In this document: positions 11,814-21,248 of the stretch, piece by piece
How the letters are laid out: every line of letters starts with the position of its first letter
Numbering within the stretch: position 1 is the first letter of the stretch
NCBI GenBank assembly: GCA_964016875.1
Contig: OZ024735.1
Coordinates: 11,827,338-11,891,337 of the forward strand
Source of the DNA: Fallopia convolvulus
Lineage: Eukaryota; Streptophyta; Magnoliopsida; Caryophyllales; Polygonaceae
Direction of reading: 5' to 3'
Length of the DNA stretch: 64,000 bases
Position numbers and translations under genes: made by a program
The notes under the pieces: model-generated
Database searches by the model: none
What the model was told of the DNA's origin: nothing
What the model saw: the letters and a program-made list of their open reading frames with translations, nothing else

Positions 11814-12925
11814 TGATAGCGATCAAAGGACCATGTCGATTAAAGTTGAAAAGAAGGTGTCTAGAAGGTCAAGACCGAGACCTTTTTCAAGATCAAGGGC
11901 GTTCAAGTTCAAAGAGGCTTTCATGGATTCAATATTATCTTTTACATATATTCATAAATGGCGCCAAAGACCACCAAGGAAGAGGATCAAGTCAATGGGC
12001 CGAAATTCACTATTTCCTTATTTAGAAACATGTATTAGTTTGTCTCACTTTAGGGCTGAATTTAGTAAGTGACCGGGTGAGATAAATTTGTATATGGGTC
12101 AAAGTCAACCCTTTCACTTGACCATTCTAAGTAAGAGAAAATATCTATTTTTATTTAATATAGGCGTGTGTTTTTATTTTAAATAATGTAGAGAATCAAT
12201 CAATAGGCTTATGTTAGTTGGTTGATATTCTCTCTCTTGGTTGTTAGAGATATTTTTAGTTTGTTTTGGATATTTTATAGTTGTTAGGATATTTTCCTTA
12301 AATAAATAAATCAGCCATGATTTATTTTATTTAAGGGGAATCTAGATAGATATTATTAGATATTTTATTATATCTTGGGAAGCAAGACAAGGAGGCCTAA
12401 TCTATCTATTAGGGCCGGCCGAATTAACTCCTTGCTCCCCAAGTAATAGCTTTTTGTATTCTCTATTTATACTTTGCAATTTCATTAATAAAAATCAGCT
12501 TGAGAGAGATTAAACCCAAATTGGTTTAATCTATCTCTTGGGCTCAAAAACAATATTTTGTGTGTGCTTGCAATTGAAGTTCGAACCATCATCATCATCA
12601 TAATCTCGAGATTTCTCTCCCTCTTTCGAAATCTGATTTGTGGATTAATTCAATTAGATTGTTCTAGTTGTGATCATTAAAGATCAAACTAGTTAATCAT
12701 TCGGATTTAGCGTTAGAGCCAATCCGAGTGAACTATCAAGTTGATTCATCTACAAGTCTGATCGTTCTCTTTCATTCGATCATTCAATTCCGTTCGTCTT
12801 TGTTTGTGTTCCAAGTCATCTAATTTGAAAGCATTGTAGGTTGGAAATCGATTACAAGGCAAGATCGGGATCGTGTGGGTCATATACGAGGTTTCTATAG
12901 AGGATTTCGGGGCAATCACGTATCA
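11814..12925 (+). repeat. E3 5' LTR, type A
   Basis: It starts TGATAGCGATCAAAGG and ends CAATCACGTATCA. The first 190 or so bases encode the Gag tail module; after GGGCCGAAATTCAC it is homologous to type B LTRs. Confidence 0.9.
12463..12492 (+). promoter_or_regulatory. E3 5' LTR TATA box and poly(A) signal
   Basis: CTATTTATA at 12463-12471 is followed by AATAAA at 12487-12492. The pair is conserved in all type A, B and C LTRs here. It fits a Pol II start just downstream of the TATA box, with the poly(A) signal used in the 3' copy. Confidence 0.6.
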
Positions 12926-14306
12926 AGTGGTACTCAGAGACCAGCAAATGGTATCATAATCCAGCGTCTCGCCAAGTAAAATTTTCTTTCCTTAATTTGC
13001 TTTCTAATTGATTTGATTCAGTTTTTGATCCCAAAAATCCCACCTTTACCTAAAGTTTGAATTTTTGAGACCAAAGATTGAATTTTTCACCAAACCACCA
13101 CCATAATCCGCCAACCACCACCTCGCACCACCACCCTCCACCACGACCTGGGGTCGCTAACCCTAGTCGCACCACCCTCCACCACCACTCGATCACAACC
13201 CCATCAACCCTATCACCAAACCCTAACCCTAACCCTAGATCGCCTACCCCACCCCCTCGAACCCTAACCCTAATTGGCGGCCAAACCCTAACCCTAACCC
13301 TAAATTGGAGGCCAATCCTAGGATTCGAAACCCTAAACCTAGTTCGAGACCTACCCCTCTCCGAAACCCTAGAACCAAATTCGAAAAACCCTAACCCTAG
13401 GTGCAGCCGAAGCATTCCCAAACCCTAATCCCCTTGAATTACTTGCCCCCCAAGCAATTAACCATCTAGGAGATTTTAAGGGTTTTGTTGCATGCTTTTG
13501 GTTAAATTGGTTGAGTTTGATTGCAATATAGATTAGCTTTTGTCTTCCTACAATTTTTATGAGTTTTTATTGCATGTTGCATGATCAATAGAGATTCATA
13601 TTGCATTGTTGATATTTGCTAATTCTTGTCATTGCATTCCATAAATTCGACCTAGCCCTATCTTCTCTTGTTAATTTGGCTTCTAGTTGGTTTCATTGGT
13701 AGTTTAAAGTCACTTAGTTAAAAAAAAATCAGATTAGCCTAGTTTTCGTTTTAACCCTATTTGCATTCCTTTGCATTGTTTTGCTTGTTTCTTCATTCTA
13801 GCACAAGAGTAGATTGTGCATAAAGTTAAAAAAAAAATCAGAAAAGCAAAAGTGATCTACCCCAACTAGTTTTAAGCCACTTGTAACCCTAGTGACTACT
13901 TGCTTAAAAAATAGTTAAGTAGAAATCACTTTGAAGAAAAAGAGTGACGAAACAAAAGTCACTTAGCCCACCATATTTTTGTCCTTGCATGCTTAAATTT
14001 GGCTTTATTAACTTGCATAGAGTCAATTGAGAGATTGCATGTGGTTTTAAAGCTCATAGAGGGATTATTTGCATTGCTTGTCTTATTGCATACTTGCCAT
14101 TTGCTTAAGCGGCATATTTCCTTTATTTATCATTAGTATATCATATCTACACCATATCTACCCATTTACTCCCTCAATTCAACCGAAAAACTGAATTAAG
14201 TTGATTGGATTGCTTTGAGGCAAGTTTTGGCTTGATTAAGGTGTGGTATTGCTTGTGTGATTTGTTTTAGAACACACTACTCTCTCTACTTCTTGCTTGT
14301 TTCAGG
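12926..14306 (+). other. E3 leader with two PBS-like sequences
   Basis: After the LTR comes TGGTACTCAGAGACC (12928-12942), resembling the initiator Met-tRNA complement TGGTATCAGAGCC. About 20 bases further lies TGGTATCATAATCC (12949-12962), the form used in E2 and E4. Next come a CCAAGTAAAA donor-like site near 12974-12983, AAACCCTAACCC-like repeats at about 13198-13420, a long AT-rich conserved part, and TTTCAG at 14300-14305 immediately before the gag ATG. No gene is seen. Confidence 0.7.
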
Positions 14307-15530
14307 ATGTCTCAACAATATGTTCCACACCGCATAGAGCCTTTTTATGGGATTACTGACCCTACATGGTATTTTGAATGGGAAGAAGACACCAACTCTT
14401 TCCTTGAGTACCATTATTACACTGAACAAGAGAAGTTGTATGCAGTAACAACTTGTCTTGTGGGAGCTGCACATTTTTGGTGGGATCATGTACAGAGAGA
14501 TCGTTGGAACCGAGGTCTTAAGGCCATTTCCACTTGGCATCAACTGAAATTCTACATGCGCCAGAAGTTTGTCCCATATGAGCACTCTGAACGGTTGAAA
14601 AGAGTGGCTAGTTGTAAGCAAGGTTCTAGATCTCCACTTGACTTCTTCATGGAGCTTGAAGAATTGATGTGTTTTGCTGGAGTTCATGTATCACCAAGGT
14701 ATATATGTCTACAATTCTTAGATGGACTGAATTCTCAATTCCAAGAACATCTTGAAAGCTATACAGACTACAATGATGTTGATGCCTTGGTTCGAGCTGC
14801 TCAGAAGTATTTTTATCAACTCCAACGAAAGAAGGAGGCTTTGGCTAATTCTAGTCAAAAGAGGTACAATTCTAACTCTTCTTCTATTGGTTTAGATACT
14901 AACTCCTTTTTGCAGGAATTGGGAGTTTCTGACTCACCAAAACCAGGAATGTTCACTCAAGAAGAGGGAGTTACAACTTCACATAGCCAAGAGACCTCTA
15001 AAGAAGAAAGTAACCTCCTATGTGTTCTTCAAAGCCATATTGATGAGGAAAGTTTAAGGGAGGAGGTTCCAGCTGAAGAAATCATTCAAGAAACGAGCAT
15101 GGAGGAAGAAACGGATCTCTCAAATGAAGTTTTAGTCAAAGAGTGCCCTAATGCCCAAGAGATGGTTCAATGTCTTCCATCAACTATGCTTGTTTTACAA
15201 CCTTCTTTATTAACCATGGTACCTTTAGTATTTCCATCTTTTCAAGATAGTTCTCCTCTTACTCTTACATGCAACGTCGAATCGAATCGAGGACGATTCG
15301 AAGCCAAGTGGGGGAGAATGATAGCGATCAAAGGACCATGTCGATTAAAGTTGAAAAGAAGGTGTCTAGAAGGTCAAGACCGAGACCTTTTCCAAGGTCA
15401 AGGGCGTTCAAGTTCAAAGAGGCTTTCATGGATTCAATATTATCTCTTACATATATTCATAAATGGCGCCAAAGACCACCAAGGAAGAGGATCAAGTCAA
15501 TGGGCCGAAATTCACTATTTCCTTATTTAG
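14307..15530 (+). CDS. E3 Gag (gag-only element), runs into 3' LTR
   Basis: This is a 407-codon ORF starting at the ATG one base after a splice-site-like CAG. Residues about 20-170 form a retrotransposon gag (capsid) domain with the signatures WYFEWEED, HFWWDHVQRDRW, FVPYEHSERLKR and CKQGSRSP, distantly similar to E6 Gag. Unlike E6 Gag there is no CCHC zinc knuckle and no protease. A serine/glutamate-rich linker leads to CNVES, which matches the end of the autonomous pol (DVESETIRAQVEEND). The ORF crosses the polypurine tract and continues about 70 codons into the 3' LTR. A tandem ATCGA duplication at 15281-15290 shifts the frame relative to the copy at 38038-38530; the original tail frame is open at 15269-15577 and is rich in arginine and lysine (KKVSRRSRPRPFPRSRAFK). 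E3 Gag therefore now ends in a non-ancestral tail. Confidence 0.85.
   Translation: MSQQYVPHRIEPFYGITDPTWYFEWEEDTNSFLEYHYYTEQEKLYAVTTCLVGAAHFWWDHVQRDRWNRGLKAISTWHQLKFYMRQKFVPYEHSERLKRVASCKQGSRSPLDFFMELEELMCFAGVHVSPRYICLQFLDGLNSQFQEHLESYTDYNDVDALVRAAQKYFYQLQRKKEALANSSQKRYNSNSSSIGLDTNSFLQELGVSDSPKPGMFTQEEGVTTSHSQETSKEESNLLCVLQSHIDEESLREEVPAEEIIQETSMEEETDLSNEVLVKECPNAQEMVQCLPSTMLVLQPSLLTMVPLVFPSFQDSSPLTLTCNVESNRGRFEAKWGRMIAIKGPCRLKLKRRCLEGQDRDLFQGQGRSSSKRLSWIQYYLLHIFINGAKDHQGRGSSQWAEIHYFLI
15306..15318 (+). other. E3 polypurine tract
   Basis: AAGTGGGGGAGAA directly precedes the 3' LTR TGATAGCG, at the expected plus-strand primer position. It lies inside the gag reading frame. Confidence 0.75.
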
Positions 15531-16430
15531 AAACATGTATTAGTTTGTCTCACTTTAGGGCTGAATTTAGTAAGTGACCGGGTGAGATAAATTGGTATAT
15601 GGGTCAAAGTCAACCCTTTGACTTGACCATTCTAAGTAAGAGAAAATATCTATTTTTATTTAATATAGGCGTGTGTTTTTATTTTAAATAATGTAGAGAA
15701 TCAATCAATAGGCTTATGTTAGTTAGTTGATATTCTCTCTCTTGGTTTTTAGAGATATTTTTAGTTTGTTTTGGATATTTTATAGTTGTTAGGATATTTT
15801 CCTTAAATAAATAAATCAGACATGATTTATTTTATTTAAGGGGAATCTAGATAGATATTATTAGATATTTTATTATATCTTGGGAAGCAAGACAAGGAGG
15901 CCTAATCTATCTATTAGGGCCGGCCGAATTAACTCCTTTCTCCCCAAGTAATAGCTTTTTGTATTCTCTATTTATACTTTGCAATTTCATTAATAAAAAT
16001 CAGCTTTAGAGAGATTAAACCCAAATTGGTTTAATCTATCTCTTGGGCTCAAAAACAATATTTTGTGTGTGCTTGCAATTGAAGTTCGAACCATCATCAT
16101 CATCATAATCTCGAGATCTCTCTCCCTCTTTCGAAATCTGATTTGTGGATTAATTCAATTAGATTGTTCTAGTTGTGATCATTAAAGATCAAACTAGTTA
16201 ATCATTCGGATTTAGCGTTAGAGCCAATCCGAGTGAACTATCAAGTTGATTCATCTACACGTCTGATCGTTCTCTTTCATTCGATCATTCAATTCCGTTC
16301 TTCTTTGTTTGTGTTCCAAGTCATCTAATTTGAAAGCATTGTAGGTTGGAAATCGATTACAAGGCAAGATCGAGATCGTGTGGGTCATATATGAGGTTTC
16401 TACGGAGGATTCCGGGGCAATCACGTATCA
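15319..16430 (+). repeat. E3 3' LTR, type A
   Basis: It has the same length and ends as the 5' LTR. It differs at about 18 positions by eye, for example near 15389, 15429, 15708 and 16412. Confidence 0.9.
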
Positions 16431-17031
16431 TATGTCTCTTTCTTGCTTCCCAATATATAATAAAATATCTAAAATAATATCTATCTAAATCCCCTTAAAT
16501 AAAATAAATCATGGCTGATTTATTTACTTAAGGAAATATCCTAACAAACTCAAAATATCTCTAACAACCAAGAGAGAGAAGATCAACTAACTAACATAAG
16601 CCTATTGGCTGATTTCTCTACATTATTAAAAATAGAAAACACGCCTATAATTAATATAATAGATAGATATTTTCTCCATTTAGAATGGTCAAGTCAAAGG
16701 GTTGACTTTGACCCATATACCAATTTATCTCACCCGGTCACCTACTAAATTCAGCCCTAAAGTGAGACAAACTAATACATGTTTCTAAATAAAAAAATGG
16801 TGATTTTCGGCCCTCTTGAATCAGTCCATTGAATCCGGGCTCAATTGATGTCGAATGCACGAGACCCACTTTGTCATGCTAGGCTCTTCAAGAACAGTTG
16901 CCAATCGAACCAAGATTGTTGTTGTGCCTTGAGCAATCTTCTTAGCTCGACTTCTTGTAATTGGTCCATCAGTAGGCACTCGAATCAACTCATCGACATC
17001 GGTTGGAGACATGGCAGGCTTCACTGCATCA

Positions 17032-17480
17032 AAAACGTCCATAAATAAAATAAATAAATATAGAAATTTAAACTGAAGATAAGATCCCCGTAAGACTTGA
17101 ACAACTCTCAGTAAAACCCATTTTACGGCCCTTTTCTGTTGGATTATGGATTTGATGTAAACTACAAAGTTGTACAACTTTTAATTATCTTTCCAACGAG
17201 TACTTAACGGACTTGAGATGAATTTTCTAGCCCAAGTTATGACCAGTTTACTAAGCACGGTTTTCTATTTGACGGGTTTCTTAACTTTCCGGATTTTCAT
17301 AACTTGATCCTCTTCCTTGGAGGCCTTGAACGCCATGGATGGATATTTTGAAGAGATAATATCAAATCCATGAACACCTCTTTGAACTTGAACGCTCGAG
17401 ACCTTGGGAAAGGTCTTGTTCTTGGTCTCCTAAACACCTTCTTTGCAAGCGTCTTCTTCATGGTCCTTTGATTGCTATCA
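17032..17480 (-). repeat. Type C LTR fragment, 5' (U3) part
   Basis: On the minus strand it starts TGATAGCAATCAAAGG at 17480, after the polypurine tract at 17481-17494. It matches the type C LTR at 29978-31184 with clear divergence, including a middle block absent from types A and B. Together with 11082-11277 it is the 3' LTR of a gag-only element, broken by the solo LTR nest and truncated at its 3' end by E2. Confidence 0.8.
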
Positions 17481-18067
17481 TTCTCCCCCACTTGACCTCG
17501 AATCGTCCTCGATTCGATGTTGCATGTAAGATTCAGAGGAGAAAAATCTTGAAATGTTGGAGATACTAAAGGCACCATGGTTAGTAAAGAAGGTTTTGGA
17601 GCAAACATAGTTGGTGGAAGACATTGAATCATCTCTTGGACATTATTGCTCTCTTTGATTGAAACTCCATTTGAGACATCAACTTCTTCCTCCATGCTCT
17701 CATCTTGCAAGTTGTCCTCAACTGGAACCTCCTTCTTCAAACTTTCATCCATAATATGGAATTGAGGATCACATGGGAGGTCACTTGATTCTTTAGAGGT
17801 CTCTTGGCTATGTGGGGCGGTAACTCTCTCTTCTTGAATGGATATTCCTGGTTTTGGTGAGTTAGAAACTCCCATTTCCTGCACAAAGGAGTTAGTATCT
17901 AAACCAATAGAAGAAGAGTTAGAATTGTACCTCATTTGACTAGAATTAGCCAAAGCCTCCTTCTTTCGTTGGAGTTGATAAAAATACTTTTTAGCAGCTC
18001 GTACCAAGGCATCAACATCATTGTAGTCTGTATGGCTTTCAAGATGTTCTTGGAATTGAGAATTCAG
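17297..18067 (-). pseudogene. Type C gag-only element: Gag C-terminal part
   Basis: This is a minus-strand frame homologous to E3 Gag from LNSQFQEHLESHTDYNDVDAL onwards. It ends about 60 codons inside the LTR, with the tail in the ancestral frame: VGENDSNQRTMKK, then a basic stretch with RRPRTRPFPRSRAFK and RPPRKRIKL. There is no zinc knuckle. The N-terminal half of the capsid domain is missing: at about 18068 the sequence switches to CRM integrase. This fragment shows that the arginine-rich tail belongs to the intact Gag of this subfamily. Confidence 0.8.
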
Positions 18068-18759
18068 CACAAACAATGGGGATTAAGTCTAGACTCAGCT
18101 TTAGCACAAACAACACAACTCTTGACAAATCTAAGCACATAATTACTCATCCTAGGCAAATAGTAGTGTTCTTTTAAACCTTCTAAAGTCTTTTCTAGAC
18201 CCCTATGTCCTCTTGATTCATGAACCTTTTTAGTTAGAAGCCTACGTATATTAGATGAAGGAATGCACAATTACCAGCTTTAAACAAGTATCCATCATCA
18301 ATAAAGTAGGTATCTATTTCTCCCCTAGACATGCAATTCTTATAAATTTCAGCAAAGTGAGGATCACTAGCATACAATTCCTTAATCATTGCAAATCCAA
18401 GGATCTTAACATCACATTAGTTCAAGAGAACATACCTGCGAGAAAGGGCGTCAACTACCACATTCTCTTTGCCTTTCTTATGTTTTACAACATAAGGAAA
18501 GGTCTCCATAAATTCAACCCATCTTGCATGTCGCCTGCTGAGTCTGGATTGGCCTTTCAAGTACTTCAAGGCCTCATGATCAGAATGGATTACAAACTCC
18601 TTAGGCCACAAATAATGAGACCAAGTTTTCAAAACCATAATTAAAGCATACAACTCTTTATCATAAGTAGGGTAACTCAACTCAGCTCCACTAAGCTTCT
18701 CACTAAAATAAGCTATGGGTTTCTTGTCTTGCAAGAGCACGCCTCCTATGCCATGGCCA
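18068..18759 (-). pseudogene. CRM-like RNase H-integrase fragment
   Basis: Minus-strand coding fragments start in RNase H (GHGIGGVLLQDKKPIAYFSEKLSG) near 18755, pass ADALSRR near 18450 (here VDALSRR) and end in the integrase zinc finger (CVVCAKAESRLNPH) near 18070. Lesions are a nonsense codon near 18418 (Q in relatives) and a one-base deletion near 18270. It is joined to a Gag fragment on the left and to the E4 5' LTR on the right, so both ends are rearrangement junctions. It closely matches E7. Confidence 0.82.
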
Positions 18760-19908
18760 TGATGCAGTGAAGCCTGCCATGTCTCCAACTGACGTCGATG
18801 AGTTGATTCGAGTGCCTTTTGACGGACCAATTACAAGAAGTCGAGCTAAGAAGATTGCTCAAGGCACAATAGCAATCTTGGTTCGATTGACAGCTGTTCT
18901 TGAAGAGCCAACCAAGCCTAAGTGGGTCTCGTGCATTCGACATCAACTGAGCCCGGATTCCATGGATTAATTCAAGAGGGCCGAAATTCACCTATTTCCT
19001 TATTTAGAAACATGTGTTAGTTTGTCTCACTTTAAGACTGAATTTAGTAGGTGACCGGGTGAGATAAATTGGTACATGGGTCAAAGTCAACCCTTTGACT
19101 TGACCATTCTAAGTAAGAGAAAATATCTTCTATTATTTTAATATAGACGTGTTTTGCTTATTAAATAATGTAGAGAAATCAGCCAATAGGCTTATGTTAG
19201 TTGGTTGATCTTCTCTCTCTTGGTTGTTAGAGATATTTTAGTTTGTTTTAGATATTTTGAGTTTGTTAGGATATTTCCTTAAATAAATAAATCAGCCATG
19301 ATTTATTTTATTTAAGGGAATCTAGATAGATAGTATTATAGATATTTTATTATATCTTGGGAAGCAAGACAAAGAGGCCAAATTCTATCTCCTAGGGCCG
19401 GCCACCTCTCTCCTTGCTCCCCAAGTAATAGCTTTTATATTCTCTATTTATACTCTTGTTATTTCATTCAATAAAATCAGCTTGAGATGAGATAAACCCT
19501 AAGAAAGGTTTATCTCGTCCTTGGGCTCAAAACACGAGTGTCAATTGCTTGCAAAGCTGCGATCTTCAACATCATCATCTCGGCGATCTCTTTCTCTCTC
19601 TCTCGTGCTTTCGTTTGTTTGATTTATTGAATTGATCAATCAAGTTTAGTTCTAGTCGATTCATATCAACTAGTTTATCAATTTGGATTAGCGTTCGAGC
19701 CATCCAAGTTGAACTATCTTATTTGATTCAATTAGTGTTTCGAAATCAGTTTTGTTATTATTCAAGTTCGAGTTCTTCAATTCCTTGTGAGACAAGTTTC
19801 TGACTATGAAAGTGTTGTAGGGAAGAATCCAAAATTACAAGGCAAGATCGGGATCGTGTGGGTCATATACGAGGTTTCTACGGAGGATTCCGGGGCAATC
19901 ACGTATCA
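18760..19908 (+). repeat. E4 5' LTR, type B (1149 bp)
   Basis: It starts TGATGCAGTGAAGCC and ends CACGTATCA. The 67-codon frame at 18767-18970 is the LTR copy of the pol tail (VPFDGPITRSRAKK). TATA-like CTATTTATA lies at 19444-19452 and AATAAA at 19470-19475. Confidence 0.9.
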
Positions 19909-21248
19909 AGTGGTATCATAATCCAGCGTCTCGCCAAGTAAAATTTTCTTTCCTTAATTAGCTTTCTAGTTGATTTGATTCAGTTTTTGATCCCAAAAAT
20001 CCCACCTTTACCTAAAGTTTGAATTTTTGAGACCAAAGATTGAATTTTTCACCATCAACCACCACATTTCCGCCAACCACCACCACGCACCACCACCCTC
20101 CACCTTGAACTGGTGTCGCTCAACTACGCCGCACCATTCCCCACCCTTGTCCGAACCCAACCCTAATCGGACCAGCCAAACCCTAGATTGCCTACCCCCA
20201 CCCTCGTAATCCTAACCCTAATTGGCGGCCAATCCAAACCCTAACCCTAAATTCGCAAACCCTCGCCCTAATTAGGAAACCCTAGACCGAACCCTACCAG
20301 CCTCTAAACCCTAGAACCAAACCACAAACCCTAACCCTAGACCTCAGTCGAGCACTCTCCAAACCCTAAATCCCTTGAATTACTTGCCCCCCAAGCAATT
20401 AACCATCTAGGAGATTTTGAGGGATTTGTTGCATGCTTTTGGTTGAATTGGTTGAGTTGTGTTGCAATATAGATTAGCTTTTGTCTTCCTACAATTTTTA
20501 TGAGTTTTTATTGCATGTTGCATGATCAATAGAGATTCATATTGCATTTTTGATATTTGCTAATTTTTGTCATTGCATTCCATAATTCGATCTAGCCCTA
20601 TCTTCTCTTGTTAATTTGGCTTCTAGTTGGTTTCATTGGTAGTGTAAAGTCACTTAGATAAAAAAAATCATATTAGTTTTGTTTAACCCTATTGCATTCC
20701 TTGTAGCATTGTTTTGCTTGTTTCTCAATTCTAGCACAAGAGTAGTTTGTGCATAAAATTCAAAAAAAAAAATCAGAAAAGCAAAAGTGATCTACCCCAA
20801 CTAGTTTTAAGCCACTTTCAACCCTAGTGACTGCTTGCTTAAAAATAGCTAAGTAGAAATCACTTTGAAGAAAAAGGGTGACGAAATAAAAGTCACTTAG
20901 CCTACCATATTTCTGTCCTTGCATGCTTGAATTTGGCTTTATTAACTTGCATAGAGTCAATTGAGAGATTGCATGTGTTTTAGAGCTCATAAAGGGATTA
21001 TTTGCATTGCTTGTCTTATTGCATACTTGCCATTTGCTTAAGCTGCATATTTCCTTTATTTATCATTAGTATTCCATATCTACACCATATCTACCCATTT
21101 ACTCCCTCAATTCAACCCAAAAACTGAATTAAGTTGATTGATGGATTGCTTTGAGGCAAGTTTTGGCTTGATCAAGGTGTGGTATTGCTTGTTGTGATTT
21201 GCTTTAGAACACACTACTCTCTCTACTTTCTTGCTTGTTTCAGGAACA
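19909..21248 (+). other. E4 leader with PBS and telomere-like repeats
   Basis: The PBS TGGTATCATAATCC is at 19911-19924. A donor-like CCAAGTAAAA follows near 19935, telomere-like AACCCTAA units lie at about 20157-20368, and a pyrimidine tract plus TTTCAG ends at 21243. No gene is seen in this stretch. Confidence 0.75.

Larger units (their letters stand above)
11814..16430 (+). mobile_element. E3: complete gag-only (TR-GAG-type) element
   Basis: This is a complete 4617 bp element with two LTRs of 1112 bp each (11814-12925 and 15319-16430). The flanking 5 bp duplication is TATGC (11809-11813) and TATGT (16431-16435), with one mismatch. Inside are a leader, one gag ORF and a polypurine tract, with no protease, RT, RNase H or integrase. 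By eye the LTRs differ at roughly 18 positions, so the insertion is fairly recent. It must use proteins from another element. The leader and two thirds of the LTR match the CRM-like copies, which are the obvious helpers. Confidence 0.92.
11278..17031 (-). repeat. Solo type B LTR (-), split by E3
   Basis: The LTR consists of 11278-11813 and 16436-17031 (about 1.13 kb), starting TGATGCAG (minus, at 17031) and ending ACGTATCA (11278). It is flanked by the 5 bp target duplication AAAAC (11273-11277 and 17032-17036). No internal region is present, so it is a solo LTR left by LTR-LTR recombination. Its tail ORF with TRSRAKK is visible on the minus strand at 16821-17024. Confidence 0.85.

Noticed and set aside
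18767..18970. Stand-alone 67-codon gene (M K P A M S P T ...) in several LTRs.
   Set aside because: In E4, E7 and E9 the homologous segment is the in-frame end of pol. The copies in 5' and solo LTRs are just the duplicated coding end.
19911..19924. tRNA gene.
   Set aside because: It is only a short complement to a tRNA 3' end, placed next to an LTR, so it is a primer binding site.
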